A stretch of DNA of 64,000 nt, from the NCBI GenBank assembly GCA_045612365.1, contig JAZKYY010000017.1, positions 248,001 to 312,000 of the forward strand. The letters run 5' to 3'. This document shows, piece by piece, positions 7,564 through 16,257 of the stretch. The position numbers and the translations under genes were made by a program. This stretch comes from RGIG9608 sp045612365. Lineage in GTDB: Bacteria > Bacteroidota > Bacteroidia > Bacteroidales > Paludibacteraceae. Each line of letters opens with the position of its first letter. Positions within the stretch are counted from its first letter, which is position 1. The notes under the pieces were generated by a model that worked only from the letters and a program-made list of their open reading frames with translations, ran no database searches and was not told the DNA's origin.

Positions 7564-8904
7564 ATGTCGTTACCACTTACCCTTGGGAAAGAACCTATAC
7601 CTAAATTATTAAAGCAATACGCAATCCCAGCTATTGTTGCAATGACGGCTTCGTCGCTCTACAATATGGTGGATAGTGTCTTTATCGGTCATGGAGTAGG
7701 AGCGTTGGCAATTTCTGGTTTAGCGGTGACGTTCCCCTTTATGAATCTGGCAGCTGCATTTGGAGCAATGGTGGGTGTGGGTGCAAGCACATTGCTTTCA
7801 GTAAAACTTGGAGCAAAAGATTATAGCGAAGCAAAAAAAATAGTAGGAAACGTTATTGCTCTTAACGTGATTATTGGTTCTGTTTTTATGCTAGTATCGC
7901 TACTTTTTCTTGATTCCATTCTCTATTTTTTTGGTGCGAGTGAGCATACGATTGACTATGCTAGAAGTTATATGCAAATAATACTTATTGGGAATATTAT
8001 TACGCATCTTTATTTAGGGTTAAATTCGGTGATTCGTTCGTCGGGACATCCTCATCAGGCAATGTTGGCAACCATATTGACAGTGATACTAAATGCCATA
8101 CTAGATCCTATCTTCATTTTTGTTTTCGATTGGGGAATTAGAGGGGCAGCCATTGCTACTATTTTAGCCCAAATCTTTGCTTTGATATGGGTTGTGTTTA
8201 TTTTGACTTCTAAGAATGAGGTAATACGCTTGGATCGACATTTTTTTAGACTTGATTCTCACATCGTAAAAGATTCTTTATCGATAGGGCTTGCCCCATT
8301 TTTGATGAATGTGGCTTCTTGTTTTATAGTGATTCTTATCAACAATGGATTGCAACGTTATAGTGGTGATTTGGCTATTGGTGCTTTTGGGATTGTTAAT
8401 CGTGTGATTTTTGTCATTATAATGATAGTAATGGGATTAAATCAGGGAATGCAACCTATTGCAGGATTTAACTATGGAGCAAAACAGATGAATCGTGTGA
8501 TGGAGGTTTTTGCACTTACTGTAAAATGTGCTACAGTTATAACTACTGTAGGTTTTTTGATGGGAGAGTTTCTTCCAAAGCAGATTGCATCAATTTTCAC
8601 TACGGATCAGGATTTAATTGAGCATGCCGTATTTGGACTTCGTTTGGCAGTAGCAGTTTTCCCTTTTGTTGGTTTTCAGATGGTTGCCTCCAATTTTTTC
8701 CAAAGTATAGGTATGGCTCATAAATCAATTTTTCTTTCGCTTACCAGACAACTAATTTTTCTAATACCGATGCTTGTAGTGCTACCTCGTTTCTTTGGAG
8801 TAACAGGAGTGTGGATAAGTATGCCACTTTCAGATGCTGCTGCAACTATTGTGTCTGCCGTCATGATAATAAGTTATATCAGGAAGGAAAAGAGTCGATT
8901 ATAA
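7564..8904 (+). CDS. MATE-family multidrug/cation antiporter
   Basis: 446 aa from the ATG at 7564. Inner-membrane exporter with about 12 predicted membrane helices in two homologous halves. Typical MATE landmarks are LGKEPIPKLLKQYAIPAIVAM at the N-terminus, SLYNMVDSVFIGHGVG in helix 2, the G/A-rich GAMVGVGASTLLSVKLGAKD, and MGLNQGMQPIAGFNYGAKQ in the second half. The last motif is characteristic of the Bacteroidales/NorM-like subgroup. MATE proteins expel organic cations or metabolites in exchange for Na+ or H+; the substrate here cannot be read from sequence. Its 3' end overlaps the convergent downstream gene by 6 nt. Confidence 0.92.
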   Translation: MSLPLTLGKEPIPKLLKQYAIPAIVAMTASSLYNMVDSVFIGHGVGALAISGLAVTFPFMNLAAAFGAMVGVGASTLLSVKLGAKDYSEAKKIVGNVIALNVIIGSVFMLVSLLFLDSILYFFGASEHTIDYARSYMQIILIGNIITHLYLGLNSVIRSSGHPHQAMLATILTVILNAILDPIFIFVFDWGIRGAAIATILAQIFALIWVVFILTSKNEVIRLDRHFFRLDSHIVKDSLSIGLAPFLMNVASCFIVILINNGLQRYSGDLAIGAFGIVNRVIFVIIMIVMGLNQGMQPIAGFNYGAKQMNRVMEVFALTVKCATVITTVGFLMGEFLPKQIASIFTTDQDLIEHAVFGLRLAVAVFPFVGFQMVASNFFQSIGMAHKSIFLSLTRQLIFLIPMLVVLPRFFGVTGVWISMPLSDAAATIVSAVMIISYIRKEKSRL

Positions 8905-9537
8905 TTCTTTGTCACGACGTTCGGCTTCTGTTTTCAAGTTATTTACAAAACCTTCAGTACGCCATTCTATAAGGTTCTTATATCTTTTTTTTGTAATAAA
9001 AAGATCGAAAAACCAATTAAACTTAACGTTAATAGTGATTGCAAATAATTGAGTTCCATCCTCTTGAGGTTGGATTACAAATGTTCCAAAAGCTTTTTTT
9101 AGAAAAAGATTGGAGTGAAAAATATCAACCAAGATATGAGAACTTCCATCTTCTTTAATCTCTTTTGTTACCTTGCTTTCAATGTCAATATCTTTGAAGT
9201 TTTTAATGCCAGTTTCAATATCGCAGTAGATGTGCCCAATGCCTGTTTCTGGGTCAAAAGTGGCTTGTTTTAGTACAAGTAAAACTTCGTTCCTTTCTTG
9301 GTCATTCTGTTTTCCAAGCCCTTTTAACGCCCACTCAAATAGCACTTCTGGATTGCCTCTAAATTGCCCGATGAAGTCGTCAATAACTTCGTTGGCAGTG
9401 TTATTCGAACATTGTACAATTTTTTGGCAATAGGTCCGATAAAAACCATCTTCCTTATTGGTTGTTAGAATGTGATTTGTTGCAGAAATATTCATAACAA
9501 AGCCCCAAAATAGTATGTAAACAAGTAATTTTTTCAT
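8899..9537 (-). CDS. Secreted protein of unknown function
   Basis: 212 aa. Residues 1-19 form a signal peptide (MKKLLVYILFWGFVMNISA), so the mature protein is periplasmic or surface-associated. No domain is recognised. The second half (IGHIYCDIETG, SHILVDIFHSNLFLKKAFGTFVI, TQLFAITINVKFNWFFDLFITKKRYKNLIEWR) alternates amphipathic strands before a C-terminal helix, as in helix-grip (SRPBCC-like) folds, but this is a weak structural guess. It has a 6-nt tail-to-tail overlap with the MATE gene. Probably a lone transcript. Confidence 0.7.
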   Translation of the reverse strand: MKKLLVYILFWGFVMNISATNHILTTNKEDGFYRTYCQKIVQCSNNTANEVIDDFIGQFRGNPEVLFEWALKGLGKQNDQERNEVLLVLKQATFDPETGIGHIYCDIETGIKNFKDIDIESKVTKEIKEDGSSHILVDIFHSNLFLKKAFGTFVIQPQEDGTQLFAITINVKFNWFFDLFITKKRYKNLIEWRTEGFVNNLKTEAERRDKEL

Positions 9538-9567
9538 TTTTTTTTTCTTCTTTCAGTCTGCAATGTA

Positions 9568-9603
9568 GAAAAAAGGAGGATTGCTATAAAACAACAACCC
9601 TCC
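9568..9603 (-). terminator. efp terminator
   Basis: Minus-strand GGAGGGTTG (9595-9603) pairs with CAATCCTCC (9575-9583), 9 bp with one G-T pair, followed by a T-run. It lies 25 nt past the efp stop. Confidence 0.8.
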
Positions 9604-9627
9604 TCCAACTATAAAAACCATGAAAAA

Positions 9628-10191
9628 TTATCTAACTCTTCCTACGTAAGATCCATCGCGAGTATCGATTTCGATGGTTTCTCCTTCGCCGATAAACAAA
9701 GGAACTCTTACTTCAGCTCCACTTTCTACAGTTGCAGGTTTAAGTGTATTAGTTGCAGTGTCGCCCTTCAAACCTGGTTCAGTATAAGTAACTTTCATGG
9801 TAACTTTTACAGGTAATTCTGCATAAAGAATGGTATCTGTAGAAGCATCGGATACAACGTCGCAAACCAAACCTTCTGTCAAGAAATCTACACCAGTAAT
9901 CATGTTTTTTTCAATGATTACATCGTCCCAAGTTTCTTGATTGAGAAAGTGATATTGATCTCCTTCGTTGTATGAATACTGAAAAGGACGACGTTCAACC
10001 CGAACATCTTCCAATTTTTCACCAATGTTAAAACGACGTTCTAAAACGTATCCATTAACAACGTCTTTCAGTTTTGTACGCATGAAAGTGTTACCTTTAC
10101 CAGGTTTTACATGCAAGAAATCGATACAAAAATATAATTTACCATCCATGCGGATAGCTGTTCCAATTTTAATGTCTTGAGCGTTAATCAT
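9628..10191 (-). CDS. efp: Translation elongation factor P
   Basis: 187 aa, full length. Binds between the P and E sites of the ribosome and relieves stalling at polyproline. All three OB-like domains are present: the KOW-like N-terminal domain with the loop HVKPGKGNTFMRTKLKD, whose Lys in PGKG is the usual modification site or tip residue; a central domain; and a C-terminal domain ending in the family signature TRDGSYVGRVR. No modification enzymes (epmA, epmB, earP) are in the window. Monocistronic, with its own -7 box and terminator. Confidence 0.97.
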   Translation of the reverse strand: MINAQDIKIGTAIRMDGKLYFCIDFLHVKPGKGNTFMRTKLKDVVNGYVLERRFNIGEKLEDVRVERRPFQYSYNEGDQYHFLNQETWDDVIIEKNMITGVDFLTEGLVCDVVSDASTDTILYAELPVKVTMKVTYTEPGLKGDTATNTLKPATVESGAEVRVPLFIGEGETIEIDTRDGSYVGRVR

Positions 10192-10218
10192 AATAAAATG
10201 TTTGTTAAATTAGAGTTG

Positions 10219-10226
10219 CAAAGATA
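10219..10226 (-). promoter_or_regulatory. -7 box TATCTTTG, efp
   Basis: Exact TAnnTTTG match 28 nt before the efp ATG; no -33 TTTG at 19-21 nt. Confidence 0.45.
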
Positions 10227-10284
10227 AATAAATTTACAAAAAACAGTGTACAATGGACGTTGCTTTTGTACTTTTAGTTTTGAA

Positions 10285-10992
10285 TTATTTCTTTACCAAT
10301 GTTCCTATTTTTTCACCAGAAAGAACTTTCTTGAGATTTCCTTTAGTATCCATATCGAAAACAATGATAGGGAGATTATTTTCTTTACACATTGTTGTCG
10401 CAGTAAGGTCCATTACTTTAAGTCCACGTGCATAGATTTCATCAAAACTGATTTCGTCAAACTTTGTAGCCGAAGGATCTTTTTCTGGATCTGCTGTATA
10501 AATGCCGTCTACACGAGTTCCTTTGAGCATAACGTCGGCTTCTATTTCAATGCCACGCAAAGAGGAACCTGTGTCGGTTGTGAAATACGGATTTCCAGTT
10601 CCTCCAGACATGATTACTACATTACCTTCTTCGAGTAGGCGAATAGCCTTGTCTTTGCTGAAAAATTCACCAATTGGTTCCATGCGAACTGCCGTCAGTA
10701 CACGATTTTTTACACCAATGGAACCCAATGCACTACTTAGAGCTAAACTGTTGATGACCGTTGCCAACATTCCCATTTGATCTCCTTTTACACGATCAAA
10801 TCCTTTAGTTGCACCGCTCAATCCACGAAAGATATTTCCTCCACCAATAACAATACCAATCTGTACTCCTTCCGAAGCCATTTCTCCAATCTGTTCTGCA
10901 TAATCAGCAAGACGGTTCTCGTCGATACCATAACCTTTTTGTCCCATCAACGATTCTCCGCTCAGTTTAAGCAATATTCTTTTGTATTTCAT
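10285..10992 (-). CDS. pyrH: UMP kinase
   Basis: 235 aa. Phosphorylates UMP to UDP in pyrimidine nucleotide synthesis; a cytoplasmic hexamer of the amino-acid-kinase fold. Visible are MKYKRILLKLSGESLMG (phosphate-binding Lys and Gly), IGIVIGGGNIFRG, the GTP-regulation/UMP segment, MSGGTGNPYFTTDTGSSLRGIEI and the Asp-rich DGIYTADPEKDPSATKFDEI. Length is typical. Its start is 5 nt after the glnS stop, so it is the distal gene of the pepD-glnS run. Confidence 0.97.
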   Translation of the reverse strand: MKYKRILLKLSGESLMGQKGYGIDENRLADYAEQIGEMASEGVQIGIVIGGGNIFRGLSGATKGFDRVKGDQMGMLATVINSLALSSALGSIGVKNRVLTAVRMEPIGEFFSKDKAIRLLEEGNVVIMSGGTGNPYFTTDTGSSLRGIEIEADVMLKGTRVDGIYTADPEKDPSATKFDEISFDEIYARGLKVMDLTATTMCKENNLPIIVFDMDTKGNLKKVLSGEKIGTLVKK

Positions 10993-10996
10993 AGCA

Positions 10997-12694
10997 TTAA
11001 GACTTTTTTGCCCAAGTATCTTTTAGAGATACTGTGCGATTTATAATTAGGTTATCAGGTGTACTATCTAGGTCAATGGTAAAATAACCAACTTTCAAGA
11101 ATTGGAAATGATCCATTGGTTTTGAATTTTTAAGATAAGACTCCACTTTACATCTTTTAAGCACTTTAAGAGAATCTGGGTTCAACAATTCTCGAAAATC
11201 TCCTTCTGCGGAAGATGGGTCTTCTACAGAGAATAGACGGTCGTAGATGCGGACTTCTGCATCTATAGCAGAATTGATTTCTACCCAATTTATTGTACTT
11301 TTTACCTTACGGTTACCACCTTCTGTCCCACTTTTTGTGGTTGGGTCATAAGTACAATATACCGTTGTAACATTTCCTGCCTCATCTGTTTCATATCCAG
11401 TTGCTTGAATGATATATGCACTTTTTAAACGAACTTCTCTTCCATTTGGTGACAAACGGAAAAAGTCTTTTGGAGCATCAATCATAAAGTCTCCTCTCTC
11501 AATGTAAAGTTCTCTTCCAAAAGTTAATTCTCGAGAACCAAGGCTTTCATTTTCTGGATTATTTTCAGTAGAAAGTACTTCGTTTTGGTTTTCAGGATAA
11601 TTTGTAATGATAAGTTTTATTGGGTCAAGAATTGCGCAAACTCTCGGAGCTTTTGGTTTCAAATCTTCTCTGATTGAATGTTCGAGCAAGGAAACATCAA
11701 TAGTTCCTTCTACTTTTGTATAACCAATCTTATCAACAAAGTTGCGAATAGATTCGGGAGTATATCCACGACGACGAAGACCACAAACCGTTGGCATACG
11801 AGGGTCATCCCAACCTGCAACCAATCCTTCTTGAACAAGTTGAAGCATTTTTCGTTTGCTCATGACCGTGTAATTCAAATTCAAACGGTTGAACTCTCTC
11901 TGTTTTGGACGATAGTTTGGAGTTGCAAACTGATCCAAATACCAGTCGTACAACGGACGATGAACTTCAAATTCAAGCGTACAAATTGAGTGTGTTACTC
12001 CCTCGAAATAGTCGCTTTGTCCGTGAGCGAAGTCGTACATCGGATAAACTTTCCACTTGTTTCCTGTGCGGTGGTGAGGATGCGATGTGATAATTCGGTA
12101 CATAATAGGATCGCGAAAATGCATATTGCTGTGTGCCATATCAATCTTTGCGCGAAGAACCATTGCTCCATCAGGGATTTCTCCATTTGTCATTTTTTCA
12201 AAAAGAAGAAGATTTTCTTCAATAGGACGATTGCGATAAGGGCTCTCTTTCCCTGGTTCGGTAGGAGTACCTTTTTGTTGTGCAATGATTTCGGCCGATT
12301 GTTCATCGACATAAGCTTTCCCTTCTTTAATAAAGCGGATAGCTAATTCGTGCAATTGATGAAAATAATCTGAAGCATAATATAAATTCTCCCACTGAAA
12401 ACCAAGCCATTGAATGTCTTCCTTGATTGAATCGACATACTCAACATCTTCCTTTACTGGATTAGTATCGTCGAAGCGAAGATTACAAACTCCACCATAT
12501 TTCTGAGCTATTCCAAAATCCATACAAATGGCTTTGGCATGACCAATATGCAAATATCCGTTTGGCTCGGGCGGAAAACGAGTCTGTATACGACCATCAT
12601 TCAATCCTTCTTTTAGGTCATTTTCAACTATTTGTTCAATAAAATTCAAACTCTTTTTAGGAGTTTCTTTTGTGTTTTCTTGTGGTTGATTCAT
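10997..12694 (-). CDS. glnS: Glutaminyl-tRNA synthetase
   Basis: 565 aa, class I aminoacyl-tRNA synthetase charging tRNA-Gln. HIGH motif in PPEPNGYLHIGHAKAI, KMSKS-equivalent in VMSKRKML, and GlnRS-specific LRFDDTNPVKEDVEYVDSIKEDI and GVTHSICTLEFEVHRPLYDW. The C-terminal half holds the two anticodon-binding beta barrels. Having GlnRS means Gln-tRNA need not be made by the transamidation route, as expected for Bacteroidota. It lies between the nucleotide-sugar dehydratase and pyrH with gaps under 10 nt. Confidence 0.97.
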   Translation of the reverse strand: MNQPQENTKETPKKSLNFIEQIVENDLKEGLNDGRIQTRFPPEPNGYLHIGHAKAICMDFGIAQKYGGVCNLRFDDTNPVKEDVEYVDSIKEDIQWLGFQWENLYYASDYFHQLHELAIRFIKEGKAYVDEQSAEIIAQQKGTPTEPGKESPYRNRPIEENLLLFEKMTNGEIPDGAMVLRAKIDMAHSNMHFRDPIMYRIITSHPHHRTGNKWKVYPMYDFAHGQSDYFEGVTHSICTLEFEVHRPLYDWYLDQFATPNYRPKQREFNRLNLNYTVMSKRKMLQLVQEGLVAGWDDPRMPTVCGLRRRGYTPESIRNFVDKIGYTKVEGTIDVSLLEHSIREDLKPKAPRVCAILDPIKLIITNYPENQNEVLSTENNPENESLGSRELTFGRELYIERGDFMIDAPKDFFRLSPNGREVRLKSAYIIQATGYETDEAGNVTTVYCTYDPTTKSGTEGGNRKVKSTINWVEINSAIDAEVRIYDRLFSVEDPSSAEGDFRELLNPDSLKVLKRCKVESYLKNSKPMDHFQFLKVGYFTIDLDSTPDNLIINRTVSLKDTWAKKS

Positions 12695-12702
12695 CGTAGT
12701 TT

Positions 12703-14652
12703 TTATTTGTCTAAACTTTCGTATAAAGAATTTTTACTTTTGAATTCGGGAACAATTTGCTTCATTTTTTGTACAATTAAGAAATCTTTGAAAGAGAAAC
12801 TTAATTGGATAAGTTCGTCTATTTGTTTTGAAACAACGTCATAATCATATTCTTGCACAGTGGCAATCATGATTTTTTTATGTGAAGTTTCTTTGGTTAT
12901 CTCTTTCATGTTGAGCAATTCTTCGTAAAGTTTTTCCCCAGGTCGTAGTCCTGTATATTCAATCATAATATCAACATTTGGAGTGAAACCTGCTAAACGA
13001 ATCATCTTTTTAGCTAAATCATCAATTTTAACTGGCGTTCCCATATCGAAAATAAAAATCTCACCACCTTTGCCTAATGTTCCAGCTTCAAGAACCAAAT
13101 TACATGCTTCAGGAATGGTCATAAAGTAGCGGATGATTTCTGGATGAGTTACCTTAACTGGTCCGCCTTCCTCTATTTGACGTTTAAAGATAGGAATAAC
13201 AGAACCATTTGACCCTAAAACATTGCCAAAACGAGTAGTGATGAAATTTGTCGTATTATCTTCGTTTTTACTTATTTTTCTAAAATAAGATTGAACGTAG
13301 ATTTCTGCAATACGTTTCGAAGCTCCCATTATATTTGCGGGATTTACTGCTTTATCTGTAGAAATCATTACAAATTTTTTTACTTTATATTTCACCGCCA
13401 AGTCGGCCATGTTTTTTGTCCCAAGTACGTTGGTCTGTATTGCCTCTACAGGGTTGTCTTCGAGCATTGGTACATGCTTGTAAGCAGCAGCGTGATAAAT
13501 AACATCTGGTTTGTACTCGCTGATGACAAATTCCATTCGTTCGCGATCTCGTACGTTGCCAAGAAATGGTAGAAAGTTTACTTTTGGGAAGAGTTGCTTG
13601 ATTTCGTTCTTGATTTCAAAAAGTGCCGTTTCTGATTGGTCTAGTACGATAAGAAGTTTTGGACTAAAGGAGCAAACTTGTCGTGCAATTTCACTTCCGA
13701 TAGATCCTGCTGAACCTGTTATTAAAACAACTTTTTCATATAAATCTTTTGAAATTTCGCTTTTGTCTATGCTAATCTCTTTGCGTTCCAAAAGATCTTG
13801 AATCTCAATTTTTTGAATAGATTTTACATCAACAGATGATGTTTCTGCATTGTATTCTGAAAAGTTTGATGTAGTAAGAATAGTGATTCCTTTTTCCAAG
13901 AAAACATCAATAACTTCTACAATATTTGGAGATTGCATTTTCAATGGAGAAACAATAATTTTTTTGACATTTTTTTTGGCGATAACTTTCAGAGCACTAG
14001 AAAGTGAATACACCTTAGCTCCAAGAAGTTGGAGATGGTTATCGGCTTTTTCGTCAATAAAACCTACAATGTGATAGTTAGAATGTTCTGCTTTGAGAGA
14101 TTTTGCAATTGCAACCCCACCTTTTCCTGCTCCATAAATCATTATGTTTTCTGTACGGAGAAGAACACCATTCTCTAATTTTATTTGCTCAAAAAATGTT
14201 TTTACAAATAATCTCAAAGAAAAAAGCATTACAAGATTTAACAAAGAGAAAAGTAGTATTTCTACTGTAAGAAATGTAGGTGGAAGAGCATCGATTTCGT
14301 TACAGAGGATATGAATAAAGAAGAGACCTCCCATCGTAAAAAATACAGATAGGAAAAGTTTGAACAAATCTACATAGGCAGAATAACGTAATATACCTGC
14401 GTAGGTTTTGAAAATAAAGAAACTTATGCATTGAACAACTAATACAATCCACACATCAGGGAAAAAACCTACAGTTTCTAGATTTACAGAGAAAGACCAA
14501 CCAAAACTTTGAGCAAAAGGCCTTAAGCATACAAAATAAACAATAAGAAAAGAAAGGAATGTAATGCAAATGTCTAAAGCAAATACTACCCAACGTGGTA
14601 AATAGTGTAGAGATGCAATTTTTCTTAGTAAATACAACTTTCTTGTTTCCAT
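12703..14652 (-). CDS. Membrane nucleotide-sugar 4,6-dehydratase (CapD/WbpM/PglF type)
   Basis: 649 aa. Residues about 1-150 hold four membrane helices. About 165-290 is a CoA-binding-like Rossmann domain (MIYGAGKGGVAIAKSL). The rest is the SDR dehydratase domain: NAD loop ITGSAGSIGSEIARQV, HAAAYKHVPMLEDNPVEA, STDKAVNPANIMGASKR, TTRFGNVLGSNGSVIPIF and FIFDMGTPVKI. These proteins remove water from UDP-GlcNAc (or a relative) at the inner membrane to make 4-keto-6-deoxy sugars for capsule, O-antigen or glycoprotein glycans. The classical Tyr of SDRs is replaced by Met in this subfamily (SxxTDK...), as expected. The exact product is not readable. Confidence 0.92.
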   Translation of the reverse strand: METRKLYLLRKIASLHYLPRWVVFALDICITFLSFLIVYFVCLRPFAQSFGWSFSVNLETVGFFPDVWIVLVVQCISFFIFKTYAGILRYSAYVDLFKLFLSVFFTMGGLFFIHILCNEIDALPPTFLTVEILLFSLLNLVMLFSLRLFVKTFFEQIKLENGVLLRTENIMIYGAGKGGVAIAKSLKAEHSNYHIVGFIDEKADNHLQLLGAKVYSLSSALKVIAKKNVKKIIVSPLKMQSPNIVEVIDVFLEKGITILTTSNFSEYNAETSSVDVKSIQKIEIQDLLERKEISIDKSEISKDLYEKVVLITGSAGSIGSEIARQVCSFSPKLLIVLDQSETALFEIKNEIKQLFPKVNFLPFLGNVRDRERMEFVISEYKPDVIYHAAAYKHVPMLEDNPVEAIQTNVLGTKNMADLAVKYKVKKFVMISTDKAVNPANIMGASKRIAEIYVQSYFRKISKNEDNTTNFITTRFGNVLGSNGSVIPIFKRQIEEGGPVKVTHPEIIRYFMTIPEACNLVLEAGTLGKGGEIFIFDMGTPVKIDDLAKKMIRLAGFTPNVDIMIEYTGLRPGEKLYEELLNMKEITKETSHKKIMIATVQEYDYDVVSKQIDELIQLSFSFKDFLIVQKMKQIVPEFKSKNSLYESLDK

Positions 14653-14661
14653 AATGTTTTT

Positions 14662-16122
14662 CTATTTTATCTCATCTAAAGTTAATGTTAGGAAATTCCA
14701 GAACTTTTGAACGCTAGTGATATTTACCTTTTCATCGGGAGAGTGAGGGTGACGAATTGTTGGTCCAAAAGATATCATGTCTATATCTCCTTTTTTTGCT
14801 CCAATAATTCCACATTCTAGTCCAGCATGAATTACCTTTATTTCAGGTTTTTTCCCAAATTTCTGTTTGTATACCTCCGACATTATTGTCATAATTTTTG
14901 AATTCATATCTGGACTCCATCCTGGATAATTTCCAGAAAAATCCACCTTTGCTCCTGCTAGAAGGAATAAACTTTCCACCATAGAGGCAAGTTCTTCTTT
15001 TTTACTTTCCATTGAACTGCGGATAAGCGAAGCAACAAAAATATTTTCTCCATCGGATTTAACAATGGAAAGATTATTAGATGTTTCAACCGTATCAGGC
15101 ATTTCAGGAATAAATCGGAAAACACCATTTGGGCAAGCAGTAATGGCATTCACCAAGTCATCTTGGATTTCTTCTGGAATAAGTCCTTGAGGCAAATCAA
15201 TTTCTTTTGCAGTAAAGCTGATTTTTTCTTCAACTGATTTGTATTCTTCGTTGAATAATTGTTCATACTCTTGCACCAAATTAGAAACTTCTTCCAATCC
15301 TTCTGCAGGGATAGTGATAATGGCTGTAGCTTCGCGAGGGATGGCATTGCGCAGATTTCCACTTTCAATGCTAGAGAGTCGTGCTTCATAAAGCATAATA
15401 GATTCTTTTAGAAATCTAAACATTAGTTTAATGGCATTAGCCCTTCCATAATTGATTTCTAACCCTGAATGTCCTCCTTTTAACCCTGACAATCTTATTT
15501 CAAGTGCTATATCTCCATTTGGAATAGCAACTTCGTTGTATTTGAACGTGATATTTGCATCTACACCGCCAGCACAACCGACGAACAGTTCACCTTCATC
15601 TTCCGAATCCATATTGAGCAGAATTTTTCCATTAAAAGATGTTTCGGTCAGATTCTTTGCTCCTATCATTCCAACTTCTTCGTCAATAGTGAAAAGAGCT
15701 TCAATGGGGCCATGATTTAGGTTGCTTGACTCAAGAATTGCCAAGGTTGCTGCAACACCAATTCCATTGTCGGCTCCAAGAGTAGTTTGGGTTGCCTTTA
15801 GCCAATCATCTTCAACGATTAAATTCAAAGGATCTTTTTCAAAATTATGGTTCATGTCGCTATTTTTTTGTGGAACCATATCCAAATGACTCTGCAAAAC
15901 AACAATAGGAGAGTTTTCTTTTCCTTTAGTAGCTGGTTTTCTTATCAAAATATTTCCTACGTTATCTATATTAAACTCTAAGTTGTTCTTTTTTGCAAAC
16001 TCAACTATAAATGTGCTAATTTCTTTTAAATAACCAGATGGATGAGGAATCTGACAAATTTGATAGAAGTTATTCCATAATGCTAAGGGTTGCAAGGTGC
16101 GAATGTCAGTATTGTTTCCCAT
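14662..16122 (-). CDS. pepD: Aminoacyl-histidine dipeptidase (peptidase D)
   Basis: 486 aa from the ATG at 16122; a longer frame to 16155 starts with TTG inside the -7 box. M20/M28-type zinc dipeptidase cleaving Xaa-His and other dipeptides in the cytoplasm. Metal-binding segments: VLQSHLDMVPQK (His, Asp), LGADNGIGVA (Asp), TIDEEVGMIGAKNL (catalytic Glu pair), a Gly-His-Ser segment GGHSGLEI, and a C-terminal HAGLECGIIGAK. The lid or dimer domain lies between. First gene of the run toward pyrH. Confidence 0.95.
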   Translation of the reverse strand: MGNNTDIRTLQPLALWNNFYQICQIPHPSGYLKEISTFIVEFAKKNNLEFNIDNVGNILIRKPATKGKENSPIVVLQSHLDMVPQKNSDMNHNFEKDPLNLIVEDDWLKATQTTLGADNGIGVAATLAILESSNLNHGPIEALFTIDEEVGMIGAKNLTETSFNGKILLNMDSEDEGELFVGCAGGVDANITFKYNEVAIPNGDIALEIRLSGLKGGHSGLEINYGRANAIKLMFRFLKESIMLYEARLSSIESGNLRNAIPREATAIITIPAEGLEEVSNLVQEYEQLFNEEYKSVEEKISFTAKEIDLPQGLIPEEIQDDLVNAITACPNGVFRFIPEMPDTVETSNNLSIVKSDGENIFVASLIRSSMESKKEELASMVESLFLLAGAKVDFSGNYPGWSPDMNSKIMTIMSEVYKQKFGKKPEIKVIHAGLECGIIGAKKGDIDMISFGPTIRHPHSPDEKVNITSVQKFWNFLTLTLDEIK

Positions 16123-16152
16123 TGTTGAATTGTTTTTGCTTTTTCTAATTTG

Positions 16153-16160
16153 CAAAAATA
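16153..16160 (-). promoter_or_regulatory. -7 box TATTTTTG, pepD run
   Basis: Exact TAnnTTTG match; TTTG at 16184-16187 is 23 nt upstream, slightly long. Fixes the pepD start at 16122, leaving a leader of about 25 nt. Confidence 0.5.
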
Positions 16161-16257
16161 ATGATAAGTGCTGATTTATACGACAAAGAGACTGAAAAGT
16201 TTCTATATAATAAAAGAAAGAATCACCATTTTGATAGATGATGATTCTTGTTTGATA

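Noticed and set aside
10227..10284. Possible pyrH terminator (GTACAA/TTGTAC with T6)
   Set aside because: Only a 6-bp stem with a 12-nt loop and offset T-run; too weak to list as a feature.
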